Shown here piece after piece: positions 43,395 through 53,643 of a DNA stretch of 64,000 nucleotides. Origin of the DNA: Pollenia angustigena (taxonomy: Eukaryota; Arthropoda; Insecta; Diptera; Polleniidae); assembly GCA_930367215.1 (NCBI GenBank), contig OV884059.1, forward strand, positions 228,779,803 through 228,843,802, given 5' to 3'. The first letter of the stretch is position 1; the number at the start of each line of letters is the position of its first letter. The notes under the pieces are model-generated. The model saw nothing but the letters and a program-made list of their open reading frames with translations, searched no databases and was not told the DNA's origin. The position numbers were made by a program, and so were the translations under genes.

Positions 43395-43647
43395 ATTCAT
43401 GTGGCAAACCGAACACAACGAAGTTTGTGGTTTTTTTAAAAGAACAGAACGCAATTAATTGTTCTCATCTTTTTGTTGAGTTGGATCTTCAAACAATACT
43501 CTACTTGTATTGTTTGAAGATCACAAACAGAGAAAAGTAATTTTTTTTAATGATTTACTATACAAACTCTATAAGCGTTTGTGTTTTCCAAAAATATACC
43601 AAACCCAATACTAAAGAATGATATTTAATGTTTATTTTCGATCACTG
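43395..43647. mobile_element. Fragment of the CAGTGTTCGAAAATA hAT MITE
   Basis: It ends GTTTATTTTCGATCACTG and contains ACCGAACACAACGAAGTTTG and GTTTGTGTTTTCCAAAAATA, matching the right half of copy B. A palindrome near 43485-43523 (TTGGATCTTCAAACAATACT with its inverted match) is an extra local feature. Its left end is missing. Confidence 0.6.
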
Positions 43648-43912
43648 CTTAAAATAGTATAGCGCGTTGCTTATGAATAATGTGGAAAATTGTTAATTTA
43701 AAACCATACAATTAGTTGTGGCAAGTAACATGTTGGAAGCCAACCATATTATGGTTGTGGCTTCCAGTCTTGCCAGTGATATATGCAATTGACGCCTTAC
43801 AAGACTTTAAACTTGAGATTAAGCGTTTGGGGCAGCTTACTTCTGTCGAAGTTAATAAATATTAAATTGAATATGGCTTTGGCAAGCGCCCTTTTAACAT
43901 TTATGTCATTTA

Positions 43913-44270
43913 GGCCCGTTTTCACAACTTACCGATAGCTAAAAGTTGACTATAACCATCCTTATAAAAGTATTCCATTGTTAAAACTTTACTTTAAGCT
44001 AAAGAGAGCGATGAAGTCATTTAAGGTTCATCCTACCTGGTAGGTAAAAGTAAAGTTGTAATAATGGAACACTTAGTCCCAATTCACACGTTGCAAGTCT
44101 TATTGATCAGCTTGGTACTTTATAACGAGAGTGACGAGAGGAAAAGAAACGTTTATCTCTCACTCTCTCTCCTATAAGGTAGCAAGCTGATCAATAAGAC
44201 TTGCAACGTATGAATTGGCACTTATTATATACGGTCGATAAAATCCTACCTTTAGTTGTGAAAACGGGCC
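43913..44270. mobile_element. GGCCCGTTTTCAC MITE containing another MITE
   Basis: GGCCCGTTTTCACAACT is matched by AGTTGTGAAAACGGGCC. The arms continue with GGTAGGATTTTATCGACCG-like sequence. It is about 358 bp, of which 146 bp is the nested insertion at 44076-44221. The flanking bases TTA and TAA do not form an exact duplication. Confidence 0.75.
44076..44221. mobile_element. 146-bp TTCACAC-type MITE, copy B, TTA duplication
   Basis: It is nearly identical to 10937-11085: GTCCCAATTCACACGTTGCA at the left and its inverted match ending GAATTGGCAC at the right. TTA is on both sides (44073-44075, 44222-44224). It sits inside the MITE at 43913-44270, so it is the younger of the two. Confidence 0.85.
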
Positions 44271-44271
44271 T

Positions 44272-45012
44272 AAGTCTCTGAAGGCTCCAAAGAGTCCCTG
44301 AACCTCCATTTATAAAGCGGTGCTTTATAAGTTATCCATTCATTCATTCACCTAATCAAAAGTGCCTTAACTATTTTTTTCTTTCCCAAAAAATTTCTCT
44401 CAGTACATTTTTTTATCGCTTCTGTTTATTTTACTGAAAAGTGACAAAAAACTCAAAAAGCCTAAACAAATATTTACCGTTTATATTATCATCGTATATT
44501 TTTATAACGGATTATTTATGGTAACATTATTAACGTTTCAGGCTAATTTTCATATCATGGTCATGTTTGTGCGATTTTGAGACTTCAAATACCCCAGCTA
44601 ACGGTATTTTTATTATAAAATTCTTGTTGTTGCTGTTGCTGTTGCCGCTGTTAATTTTGGCAACGTTTGAACACATTTTCTGAATTAACTCAATATTTAA
44701 TGTGAATTATTTTGGGCATTTGACGGACACTCGGCCAAATGCAAAGCCCTGTACATGCAAACGTGAATAAATATGGATAGATTTGATAAATAAATTCAAA
44801 AATAAGTTAGTATGTAGTAATTATTTACTGAAATTGGTAACATTTATTAATTAAAAATACCAACAACAGTAAAATTTTTAAAATAATATGTTGTTGTTGT
44901 TATTGTTGCTGTTTAATGGTTTCATGTCATTAAGTGCAGATAATTTTGATGTTAAGGTCGTTAAATCATTTTCAAAATAACTGTAGATTTAATATTTTTA
45001 TACTTTCCACAA
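44272..45012. other. No gene; TTG-rich microsatellites
   Basis: TTGTTGTTGCTGTTGCTGTTG (about 44625) and a TTGTTGTTGTTATTG run (about 44890) are trinucleotide repeats. There is no coding or mobile signature otherwise. Confidence 0.45.
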
Positions 45013-45219
45013 GGGTTTAAAAAACTGCAGTCGAAACGAAAAACTGTCAAACAAAAAAAGAAAATTCGTGTACAACTTTTCGCCTTTTGAGCTGGTTCGA
45101 TAGTGACTGCTTACATTTTATGAATTAGAAGTAAACGCAACAGTTTTTTTTTGCAAATAACAAATAAAGAAGTGAAAGAAATGGCAGTTTTTCTACTTTG
45201 ACAGCAGTTTTTTAAACGC
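45013..45219. mobile_element. GGGTTTAAAAAACTGC MITE
   Basis: GGGTTTAAAAAACTGCAGTC at the left is matched by GACAGCAGTTTTTTAAACGC at the right. It is 207 bp. A half copy is at 18750-18845. It lies directly against the 5' end of HINE copy 6. Confidence 0.65.
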
Positions 45220-46694
45220 TGCTCTCCACCACAATTAGTTGTGGAGAGGGTAGACTTAGTTTGTATTTAGTGTGAAACTTTTTTAATATTTATCTAAGAC
45301 CCCATAAAGTATATACATTCTAGGTCCTTGAGTAATTCTAAGTCGATTTAGCCATGTCCGTATGTCTGTCCGTCTGTTGAAATCACGAGCACTTTCGAAC
45401 CACTCGAAAGAAAAGAAAAATCGGTTCAGTAGAAAAAGAGTTATGAATTAAAATGTGAAACAATCATTCTAAAAAATTTATAATTTTGTTACAAAAACCA
45501 GCATAAATACTGTCAGAAACTTCATTTTGATATAAGATTTTGGGAAAATTCTTTTTTGACAAGAAATCATACTGCTAAATTTCTTGAAGATCGGTACATA
45601 ACACAGTGCAAGAAATTTAGTTTTTTTTAGACAAGCTGGGCACCTGGCGTTATAACCTAATTCGGGTTTGCTGAATCCAGCGGTGCTAGCCGTTTTTTTT
45701 AGGTAAGCTCTGGTTTTCGAGATACACCGTTATTTTTAGGTAAGCTCTGGTTTTCGAGATATACCGTTATTTAAAAAATGGAGGAGGTTGCACAACATAT
45801 GTACGCGTAACTCAAAAACGCGTTAGCTTTTTGAAAAAACTAAAACTAAAAACCACTCGTTAAACTGCTCTGAGTGGAGAAGCAGCTCACGCTTTTTGTT
45901 ATTATTTCTTAAGGACAAACAGACCGTTTTTGTTTGTCTGCTTTTGTTGCGTTTTGCGTTGTCACCCCGCATTGGTTGGTGTTTCGGCGTCGTATAACTG
46001 TACCGAGTTACAGTTTTTGCGTTTCTACATTAGCTATATGCAATCGTTTTTAACCTCAATGTTTAAATGTGTTGCCTGTTGGAGAACCAAACGCGCAGTC
46101 GTTTTAGAAACATAATTTTTTATTTGGATGATTTAAATCTGTAAGCAACTTTTGATTAATTTAAGAATTTAATAAAACGCAATATTTGTATAAGAGCCCC
46201 CCTAAGAAGTGGATGCTAAGGGGCAAGTTTGTCTCGAGAAAATGTCATACATTATATCCCACTAGGGGTGACTCCTGGGCACACTGAACCAAAAATGGGA
46301 GGTAAATAGCGCAAAATGGCATGTAGATTTGAAGAAAAGTAGGTCATTATACAACTAACAAAAATTTCCGTCTATTTAACCCACATTTTTTAGTTAAATT
46401 TAAAATTTTAGTAAAATAATCAATTTGAAGAAAATTTGTCAATTTGACATCAATCGTTATTAAGCATGGCGTAAATTTGACGAAAAATAAGTTAAATAAA
46501 ATAAAAAATTTGTTAAAATAACGAAAAATAATCTTCATATATAGAAATATTTCTTCATTTCAACTACCCTTTATTATTCAATTCAACAAAATATCGTTAA
46601 CTTTCAAAGCGTTTCAAAACCCCAGTAGAAAAATTTAAAAAGTATCCTATATATTATTTAAACAATTTTATAATCTTGAGTATCAAAATAATCA

Positions 46695-46836
46695 ACTGCC
46701 CATTTCACTAAATGCGAAACAAATCTTTCTTTCGCACAACTACATGTAAAACAAAATCAAATTATAAAAAATAATTTTTGTTTCAAAGGTATTTGTGCGG
46801 AAGAAAGCGCTCTTTCCCCATCGTGAAATTGGCAGT
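46695..46836. mobile_element. ACTGCCCATTTCAC MITE nested in the 4-kb element
   Basis: ACTGCCCATTTCACTA at the left is matched by TCGTGAAATTGGCAGT at the right; the arms continue with GCG(A/C) and TTTCTTTCGC/GCGGAAGAAAG. It is 142 bp and non-coding. Confidence 0.6.
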
Positions 46837-46885
46837 AAATGTATTAAATTGAACTATAAATTATACAAAATTGTATTCAATAATA

Positions 46886-47020
46886 GACCTGTTTGTGTAA
46901 GGCGTTGGTCTCAAAGCCTAAGTCGTTTTGTTGGTGGAGACTAAATAACACGGTGTAACTTTAACCTATTGCAAAAAACAAACATAGGCATTTATGACAA
47001 AGTCTTACACAAACGGGCGC
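46886..47020. mobile_element. CCTGTTTGTGTAAGGC MITE nested in the 4-kb element
   Basis: GACCTGTTTGTGTAAGGCGT is matched by AGTCTTACACAAACGGGCGC. It is about 135 bp and non-coding. Confidence 0.6.
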
Positions 47021-47499
47021 AATATATACGTATAGTATACACAATCTATATAAAACTTTAATCTCTACTTGTACAAAATTATCATAAATTAAAACTATCA
47101 ACGTAAAAGAGTTAAAACCTAACGCTATTTATTATATAAAAATTTTTACAATCTAACAATTGTAGATTCATTCTTTCTTATAATTAAATAAAATAATAAT
47201 AATACCTATATCGCCTTGTTCTGTAAATCAGTTCGATTGGAAATCGGGCGGTTTTAGAAAATAAATGTGGGTAATAGCAACATTTTGTAATCTTATGTTA
47301 ATTTTATTTATTATTTAAAGAGAAAAATATCGTATACTATTATTAATTACAAATCGACTTGATTTTAGAACAGGAACAAAAATAAGCGTTTGAAAAATAT
47401 AAAAACATTCATTGTAAAAGGTTTAGAAATTAAAAGAAGTTCATCTGTTAATACGACCATTATGAGATTTTACCAATAACTACTTCCAATGCAGCGACC

Positions 47500-47760
47500 A
47501 TCTGAAAAGACAAATATTATAACATTATTTAATGGTTAAAAATTAGAAAATGTTTATTAAATCTTACTTTCTGTAATATAAATTATTTGTTCCATACTTT
47601 GCAATAAGTATTCGCATTCCTTCATTTAATTTTAAATTGTTCTTATAGTAGTCCAAAACCACTCTTCCTTGAGATGATGACTTCAATATTTTTTTTTGAC
47701 ATTGACACCGGCATTTAATTTTCTGTATCTTGATTTGATATATTTATATTGGTATCTAAA
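47500..47760 (-). pseudogene. Coding-like remnant with 66-bp intron in the 4-kb element
   Basis: The minus strand encodes an open stretch KCRCQCQKKILKSSSQGRVV then LDYYKNNLKLNEGMRILIA and KYGTNNLYYRK, followed by a donor GTAAGA at 47567 and an acceptor TTTTCAG ending at 47502. The 66-bp gap is the usual size of a short fly intron. An S-x-GR-x-VL-x-YYK...KLN...R-x-LI pattern recurs in uncharacterised insect element-encoded proteins, as I remember them. A nine-A run at about 47688-47696 coincides with a frame change. The downstream exon would end within about eight codons. This may be part of the element's own gene; the function is unknown. Confidence 0.35.
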
Positions 47761-50256
47761 CTGGAACAAGTTGTTGAGGGATATGTACGTTTATCAGTCT
47801 GTTGCCAAGATATTAAACGGGCTTTCTTCCAACTTTACTAGAATTCTTATTTCATGTTCCATTTTTTGCCAAGATGCTTTAGAGAGGAGTCATTACCTTT
47901 AAAGCATTGTATCTATACGTGCACCTGCAAGGTTACACATTCATACATATAAATGTTAAAATAAACTAAAATTTTAGGAGTAAAAGTACAAAGCAAATTA
48001 CCATAAAAGGCAGGAAATAGACTTCCGAAATGCCTCTTGTTTAAGATTTCCTTTACGTAGTCGATTTAATTATGTGCCATCCAGATCTCTTCACAACATC
48101 AACATTTTCGCTTTTTTATTTATTTTCAAATGAAAAATTTAGGTTCCAATTAATGGATAATTATATACTTTTATATCTTTATTTTTTAAAAACTACTTTG
48201 TTTTTTTTTATATTTATTGTTGGGTAGATATATTTCTTTTTATTTATTTGTATTAATTTTTATTTGTTTATTTTATTTGTAAACCACACGATAGTAATTG
48301 ATTTTAACAACAATCAAAAAATAAATGTATCCTATTAGCAAATTTTCATTAAAATAAATAAATTTCTTCAAACCTACATAATTTTAGTACGTTTGTATAA
48401 ATTTATTCAAAACGATGAAATTTTTTCAATTAGGCTAACATAGTACTGTTACTTTAATAAAGATTTATCATTTCTACGTTTTTGTCTTCAATATGAATAA
48501 ATTTATTTATATTAAAGAATTTTATTCCATTCGACTAAAAATTAATTGTTAAAGCTTAATAATTTTCTTCAATTCAACATGCCATTAATACGTTTTAAAA
48601 TATATGTACATATACAAATATAAGTATGTATGTACAAATATATTACCAGAAAAGGCTCTTGTTCTTCTCCAACTAAACTTAACAAAATATTGTCAAGTTA
48701 ACAGAGAAATTATTCAATTTAACATCCTTGAAGGTTGTTTATTTGAATAAATGTTTCTGTTGTTTCTACTAAAGTCGATTACGAAAAGTTACTACCCATT
48801 TAACAATATATATATATAAATATGACAAAATTTTTGGGTATATTTTAAGAAATTTTATTCAAACCAACATGTTAATCTAAAAATTAATGTTAATTTAACT
48901 AAAAAATATTCAATTAGAAGAATTTTTATGTATATTTGAATAAAAACCCTGCGAATTCAACTATTTCTTTCTTTGATAAATTACGAACCATTTTATTCAT
49001 TATTACCTATGAGATTTTTTTCTGTGCATTTATTGAAATTTTTCTTCAATATATTTCAAGTCTGCATTGAACATTTTGTATGGGAGCCCCCTGCAGGAAT
49101 GGAGATAGCGGGTAGGTATGTTAGAAATAAATGGTTGAGATGAAAAATAAAGTGGGGTTGGTCATACATTTGACCCATTTAGGTTCATCATAGGCGCTGC
49201 AGGGGCCAAATTGAAGTATTTCATTAAACGGCCATATTTGTATGGGAGCCCACCTAAGGGGTGGAGATATATGGCAAGTATGTTTTAAGAAAATGTCTGC
49301 AACAAATTAGAAGCATAGATGCATTTCCAATTTTTGATGAATTTTTAAAAACAAAAATTTTTCTTAAATGAAATTTTATTGCGGAATATCGATTTTTTAT
49401 GGTTTTCAATAAGCTAAAGCGTTTTTGAGTTACGCGAACATATGTTGTGCAACCTCCTCCATTTTCGAAATAACGGTATATCTCGAAAACAAGAGCAAAC
49501 CTTAAAAAAAAAAACTTTTAGCACCATTGGATTCAGCCCACCCGATTTATGCATGTTAAAACGCCATGTGCCCGGCTTGTCTGTGTTTTTTAACTAGCAC
49601 AGTGTAATTAACCATATGCCCATATAAAGCCTACTCCCGGAAAGAACTTTAGTGCGCCTTAAACCGTGACAAATAGTGATGTTAGAACAAAATTCGGTCT
49701 GTTACAGGTCCATAGCACAATAAATCACACTATTAACTTTCGTTAAGAATGGTCAATAATTTACCATAGACTTTATATAAAGCCCACTACGGAAATATTC
49801 TAACTGTAGGTGCAGGGACTCGGCAAAGCCGAATATAACTTGTTTTTTCTATAAAAAAAAATCCAGAAAAATTTCTCTGTTAAAAGGAAAATTTAATGTT
49901 TTTGTTTTTTCTAATTATGTTCGTTTAACTAGTTTAACCGTCATTATTAATTGACACGTGGAAAGATAAAAAATAGTCTGAATGTTTATGTTTAATTTCA
50001 ATTTTCAATTTAATAATGCCAACAAATTCCCTTTGGGCATAAAAATATCTTTACAAATTTTTATGTCCTCTTTAGGTCTTATGTTTATTTTAAACAATTT
50101 TCCTTTGTTTATTTTTGAAATCCTTTTTATGTTAAGGGCTAATAAATCAGTGCAAGTAAAACTCTCTTTTTGGTTTAAAATGTTTTTAAACCAGCAAATT
50201 TATAATTCAGTAAACATTTAAAACATATCTAAACGCATAAAATTGGGCGTTTAAGC

Positions 50257-50779
50257 CAGTGTTCGAAAATAAACAGTACATTATTTAACGTTCGGCTCAC
50301 ACACCCAGGAACGATATCTATTTTTAAGTGATTCTGTACACATACACAACCCTTAATACCGTTCGTAACTATTTTCAAGAAAGAACCGAACATTAAATAA
50401 TGTTCGGTTCTTCGTTAAAAAACAGAACAATTGTAGTGATACTGTAGACAAACATTATATTTTAATGTTCTGTAATGTTTTTTTGTGTGTGTATTTTGTT
50501 TTTGTAAAAATGTTTTTTTTACCAGCCAAAAGGGACGTACATTAACGAGCCGAACCGAACACATTGAAGTTTGTGGATTTTCAAAAAAAAAAACCAAACG
50601 GAATTAAATGTTCACATCTTTTGTTGAGTTTGATAAAAACAGTATTATTTTTGTGTTCGAAAGATGACTTACAGGAAAACGTTATTTTTTTAATGATTTT
50701 CTACACAAACACTATTAGCGTTTGTGTTTTCCACAAATCTACCGAACCGAACATCAAAACACGATATTTTCGAACACTA
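50257..50779. mobile_element. hAT-type MITE (CAGTGTTCGAAAATA), copy B
   Basis: It starts CAGTGTTCGAAAATAAACAG and ends ATATTTTCGAACACTA. The flanks GTTTAAGC (50249-50256) and GTTTAAAC (50780-50787) form an 8-bp duplication with one change. It is 523 bp, inverted relative to copy A (18994-19510). Internal GTTCGGTTC motifs are shared. Frames at 50415-50597 and 50564-50785 lie in it and are not genes. Confidence 0.85.
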
Positions 50780-51112
50780 GTTTAAACTACTAATACAAGC
50801 CATATGAATTTGACAACATTTATAGTAGTGCTGCCACATTATTATTTTTTGCACTACATATAATATATGGGGCACTGATTCACAGCTAATAAGCTTAAAC
50901 TATATATATATTTAGGTTAAGTTCAACTAAACCAACGTTTAAACATTCATTGATTTATAAGCCATAAGTCGAATACCTACTTAAACTTATAGACCTGAGT
51001 TAAAGTACAGTTAATGTTGAAAAAAGTACTATAGTACTAAATCACTAATGTGGCAAAGTAAAAGAGCAGTACAATACTTTATTTATTAGGTATTACAGTA
51101 GAAAAAAACAAT

Positions 51113-51244
51113 TAAGTGAGTAAAGTCGGCCAAGCCTACCTATGTTTCCTTACATTATGGTCTTTCCAAAAAAATTTTGAAAGTGTACCCCATTTGAAAC
51201 CCATAGGATCATCATGAACCCACAAAGGGAAAATTATGTTATAT
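51113..51244. repeat. Worn end of the second Helentron-like family
   Basis: GTGAGTAAAGTCGGCCAAGC and CTACCTATGTTTCC parallel GTAAGAAAGTATAGTCGGTC and AAGCCCGACCATATG at 12778. The internal region is lost or replaced by the SINE-like insertion that follows. Confidence 0.4.
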
Positions 51245-51375
51245 CTTCTTTTTTTTATTCCATAAGCTAATCCCGCGAAACTCTACGCTGTAGAAACCAG
51301 AGTCTCTGGCGGGAATCGAACCCGCAACCCCGGCGCTACTAGACTAGCTCACTAGCAGCTAGCCTACCGGGGTAC
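51245..51375 (-). mobile_element. tRNA-derived SINE-like element
   Basis: The minus strand (51373 downwards) reads ACCCCGGTAGGCTAGCTGC, TAGTAGCGCCGGGGTTGCGG and GTTCGATTCCCGCCAGAG. GGTTCGATTCC is a perfect polymerase III B box, within a five-pair T-arm (GCGGG/CCCGC). A TAGGCTAGCTG-type A box lies about 50 bp upstream. The 3' part ends in an A-rich tail (TGGAATAAAAAAAAGAAG). No acceptor stem or anticodon arm can be folded, so this is a SINE head rather than a tRNA gene. Confidence 0.6.
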
Positions 51376-51499
51376 TTAACTAATTAAATACCTGTACACT
51401 ATTTTACATGCTGTTACCTTCTGCGTGTATTTTCATTACACAAACTTTTTAAGGTATTTAATGGGGATTACAAATACAGATACTAAATATTATCAGCCA

Positions 51500-52333
51500 C
51501 AGGGCTGACAGATTTAACGATTTATCGTCATTTTTACGATTTTTTGTTCCGAAATTAGCAAAGTGCCGATTTGCTGATATTTTTCTAAAAAGTGACGATT
51601 TTATTCAGTCTCCAAAGTCAATTTAAACAAAACATCACATTTTCAAGTTATATTGCAAAGCGTTGACGGAGCTCTATTTAGGGATGTTTCATACAAATTT
51701 TATGGTCATGGGATATTTTGACCACAAGAAAACGCGTGCCGCTTTTGTTAAGGTACGGCTGCATTATGCAAGTCTTAAGAAAATCTTTAAATGATAATTT
51801 TCGGAGAACAACAACAAAAATGTTTGTCTTTCGTCAAACCATCATCGAATGAATCTTTTGTGACTCTCTGTATAAATCATTTTTTCAGCAAGATAATATC
51901 TAAGTATATGCGTCTCATACAATTCTTGACATGAAAGACACGTTAGATAATCTTTTCCCACGCCTTAAACGATTCCCACAACGATTGAATACAAGTCTTT
52001 CGCTGTGCTATGGACGAATTTCACTCGTGTTACAGTTCTTGAAGTTTTAGGAATCTTCTACGATTAAAAAATAAGGTCATCGACGATCAAAGACGCTCTT
52101 CAAGAGACTCTCATGTAGCTCTGACACGTTTAAAAATGCTAGCTGGGTATGAAGTAATTATGTTTTTGTTTAAAAGTTTTTTTTTTTTTAAATTAAATCG
52201 AACAAAAATTGTTAAAAAAATAAAAATTAAGTTGTCCGATTTTTTTTTGTTGATTTTTCGCAACGAGGAAAACGATTTTTTATTTTTTCTCAGGAAATTG
52301 ACGATTTCTTCACAAATCTATCTGGCAGCCCTG
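51500..52333. mobile_element. hAT-type element with perfect 8-bp duplication
   Basis: CAGGGCTGACAGATTTAACG at the left and the inverted CTATCTGGCAGCCCTG at the right form the ends, with ATCAGCCA on both sides (51492-51499, 52334-52341). ACGATTT/AAATCGT motifs recur in both subterminal regions. The element is 834 bp; CAGGGCTG-type ends with an 8-bp duplication are characteristic of hAT. The interior encodes no recognisable transposase; the frame at 52136-52456 runs across the right end and is rejected. Confidence 0.9.
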
Positions 52334-52845
52334 ATCAGCCATGTTCTGGATACCGAATACATACGAGTGAAATACGAGAAACAAAGTGAATTTTTTGGGA
52401 AATTCATCATTCTATCTAGTAAAACTATTTGTTTATATAGAAAAACGCTTCAATAAGACCATCGAATCAATCGTAAAGTTGAAACTGTTTACTGCGCCAG
52501 TAATTTAGCTCGTCACTGTTAATTTATATTTTAACATTGAGTACGAAGAGTTTGAAACTCAAAGTAAATAATTTGTAAAACTTTTAACAAAAGTTTTCTA
52601 TTTTTTTTTAACTTAAATGGCATTATGAATTTCTCCTAAACAATCCAATGTAGTTACTAAACTGGCAAAAGGAAAACCTTTAAATTCTTTTGTATTATTT
52701 TTGACATGGTTGTGGTAGTGTAGGAACTCTTTTCTGCGGATCCAAAAGTAGAAACATTCGCTTTAGCGAAATAATAAAACTTAACAACCATGATTTATAT
52801 TCAGCACGTGTTGAATGATTTCTGCTAAATTAGGAAAAAAAAAGA

Positions 52846-53643
52846 AGTAAAACTGCTTCATTCGGCTTAGCTGAATCTTAAATACCCTTCACTATGGCGC
52901 TATACGAACAGAAAGTTATATACATAAATACCGTTCTTTAGATATAAATTTTTATAATTTTTGCCAGGCCCTCTTATCCACTCCCGCTCACATTTTGTCG
53001 GATGCTATGTATTGAAAACCAAGATGCTTGTACCTTATTTGGAGCCTTTGGCTCTTGAAGTTCTCTAGATATGCAGAAAACTTTAATTTCTTTACACGTG
53101 AGGTGCCACGCCTACTTCTTAAATCCCTTTCATATTCTTAAATTGTGTATTCTGTGTATTGTAAAGCCAGCTATGTCTATTAAATTTGAAGCTCTCAAAC
53201 GTTGTTTTTATATAAACAAATCTATACTGTGCCACGCCCACTCATCTACTCCCGCCCACATTTTGTCGGATGGTGTCTATTGATAACCTAATTTGGAAAC
53301 TCTGGCTCTTGCCGTTCTGCCAGTGATTTTATAGGCAAAAATTATATCGCAGCCATTTGCAGACCGATCTGGCTGAGTTACCATAGCAAAAAATTCCGGA
53401 CTATATGTAATATAAATATATAATAATGGGGACATAATTTCTTTGGTCTTCGGAAAACACATTTCAACAGACAGAAGGACAGACGGACATCGTTTAATCA
53501 ACTTTGCTGCTCTTAAGGAACCAGAATTTATATACATATATAATTTAAAGGGTCAAAGATAAATATTGTAGAAATTACAAACGGAATGACAAACCATTTT
53601 ATACACCCTTTTCGAACTGCAGTGAAGGATATTATAAAAACAG
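52846..53643 (-). mobile_element. Helentron-like element, third family
   Basis: The left end has CTGCTTCATTCGGCTTAGCT and GAATCTTAAATACCCTTCAC (hairpin CATTCGGCTTAGCTGAATC). The right end has AATGACAAACCATTTTATAC, ACCCTTTTCGAACTGCAGTG and AAGGATATTATAA. Two internal copies of an ATCYACTCCCGCYCACATTT and TGTCGGATG unit lie at about 52975 and 53235. CAGAAGGACAGACGGACATC and the ACCAGAATTTATATACATAT block parallel the first HINE family. Confidence 0.65.

Larger units (their letters stand above)
45602..49604. mobile_element. 4-kb inverted-repeat transposon, TAA duplication
   Basis: The left end is CACAGTGCAAGAAATTTAG. The right end is the inverted counterpart (CTAGCACAGTG). The arms pair over about 220 bp: ACAAGC(T/C)GGGCAC, TGGCGTT, CTGAATCCA, TTTTCGAGATA(T/C)ACCGTTATTT, ATGGAGGAGGTTGCACAACATATG and a TAACTCAAAAACGC motif. 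TAA flanks it (45599-45601, 49605-49607). Inside are CTATTTGTATGGGAGCCC-type motifs near both ends (about 46190, 49075, 49240), two MITEs and a coding-like remnant at 47500-47760. The superfamily is not recognised; a TWA target suggests PIF/Harbinger-like insertion, but the ends are not diagnostic. Confidence 0.75.
45224..49844 (+). mobile_element. HINE copy 6, split by a 4-kb transposon
   Basis: The left part (45224-45601) has CCACCACAATTAGTTGTGGAG, the GACCCCATAAAGTATATA block and the start of a central unit ending GATCGGTACATAA. The right part (49605-49844) continues that unit with CATATGCCCATATAAAGCC and CTACTCCCGGAAAG, then ends with the worn hairpin GACTCGGCAAAGCCGAATAT and AACTTGTT. 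Uninterrupted units in copy 3 (GATCGGTACATAATTTACC at about 8457) join these halves. Confidence 0.75.

Noticed and set aside
51301..51373. Functional tRNA gene
   Set aside because: The T-arm and B box are good, but there is no matching acceptor stem, D-arm or anticodon loop; an A-rich tail follows, as in a SINE.
52136..52456. 106-codon frame as a gene
   Set aside because: It runs across the right terminus and target duplication of a hAT element and is largely low-complexity Phe/Lys from poly-T/A tracts.
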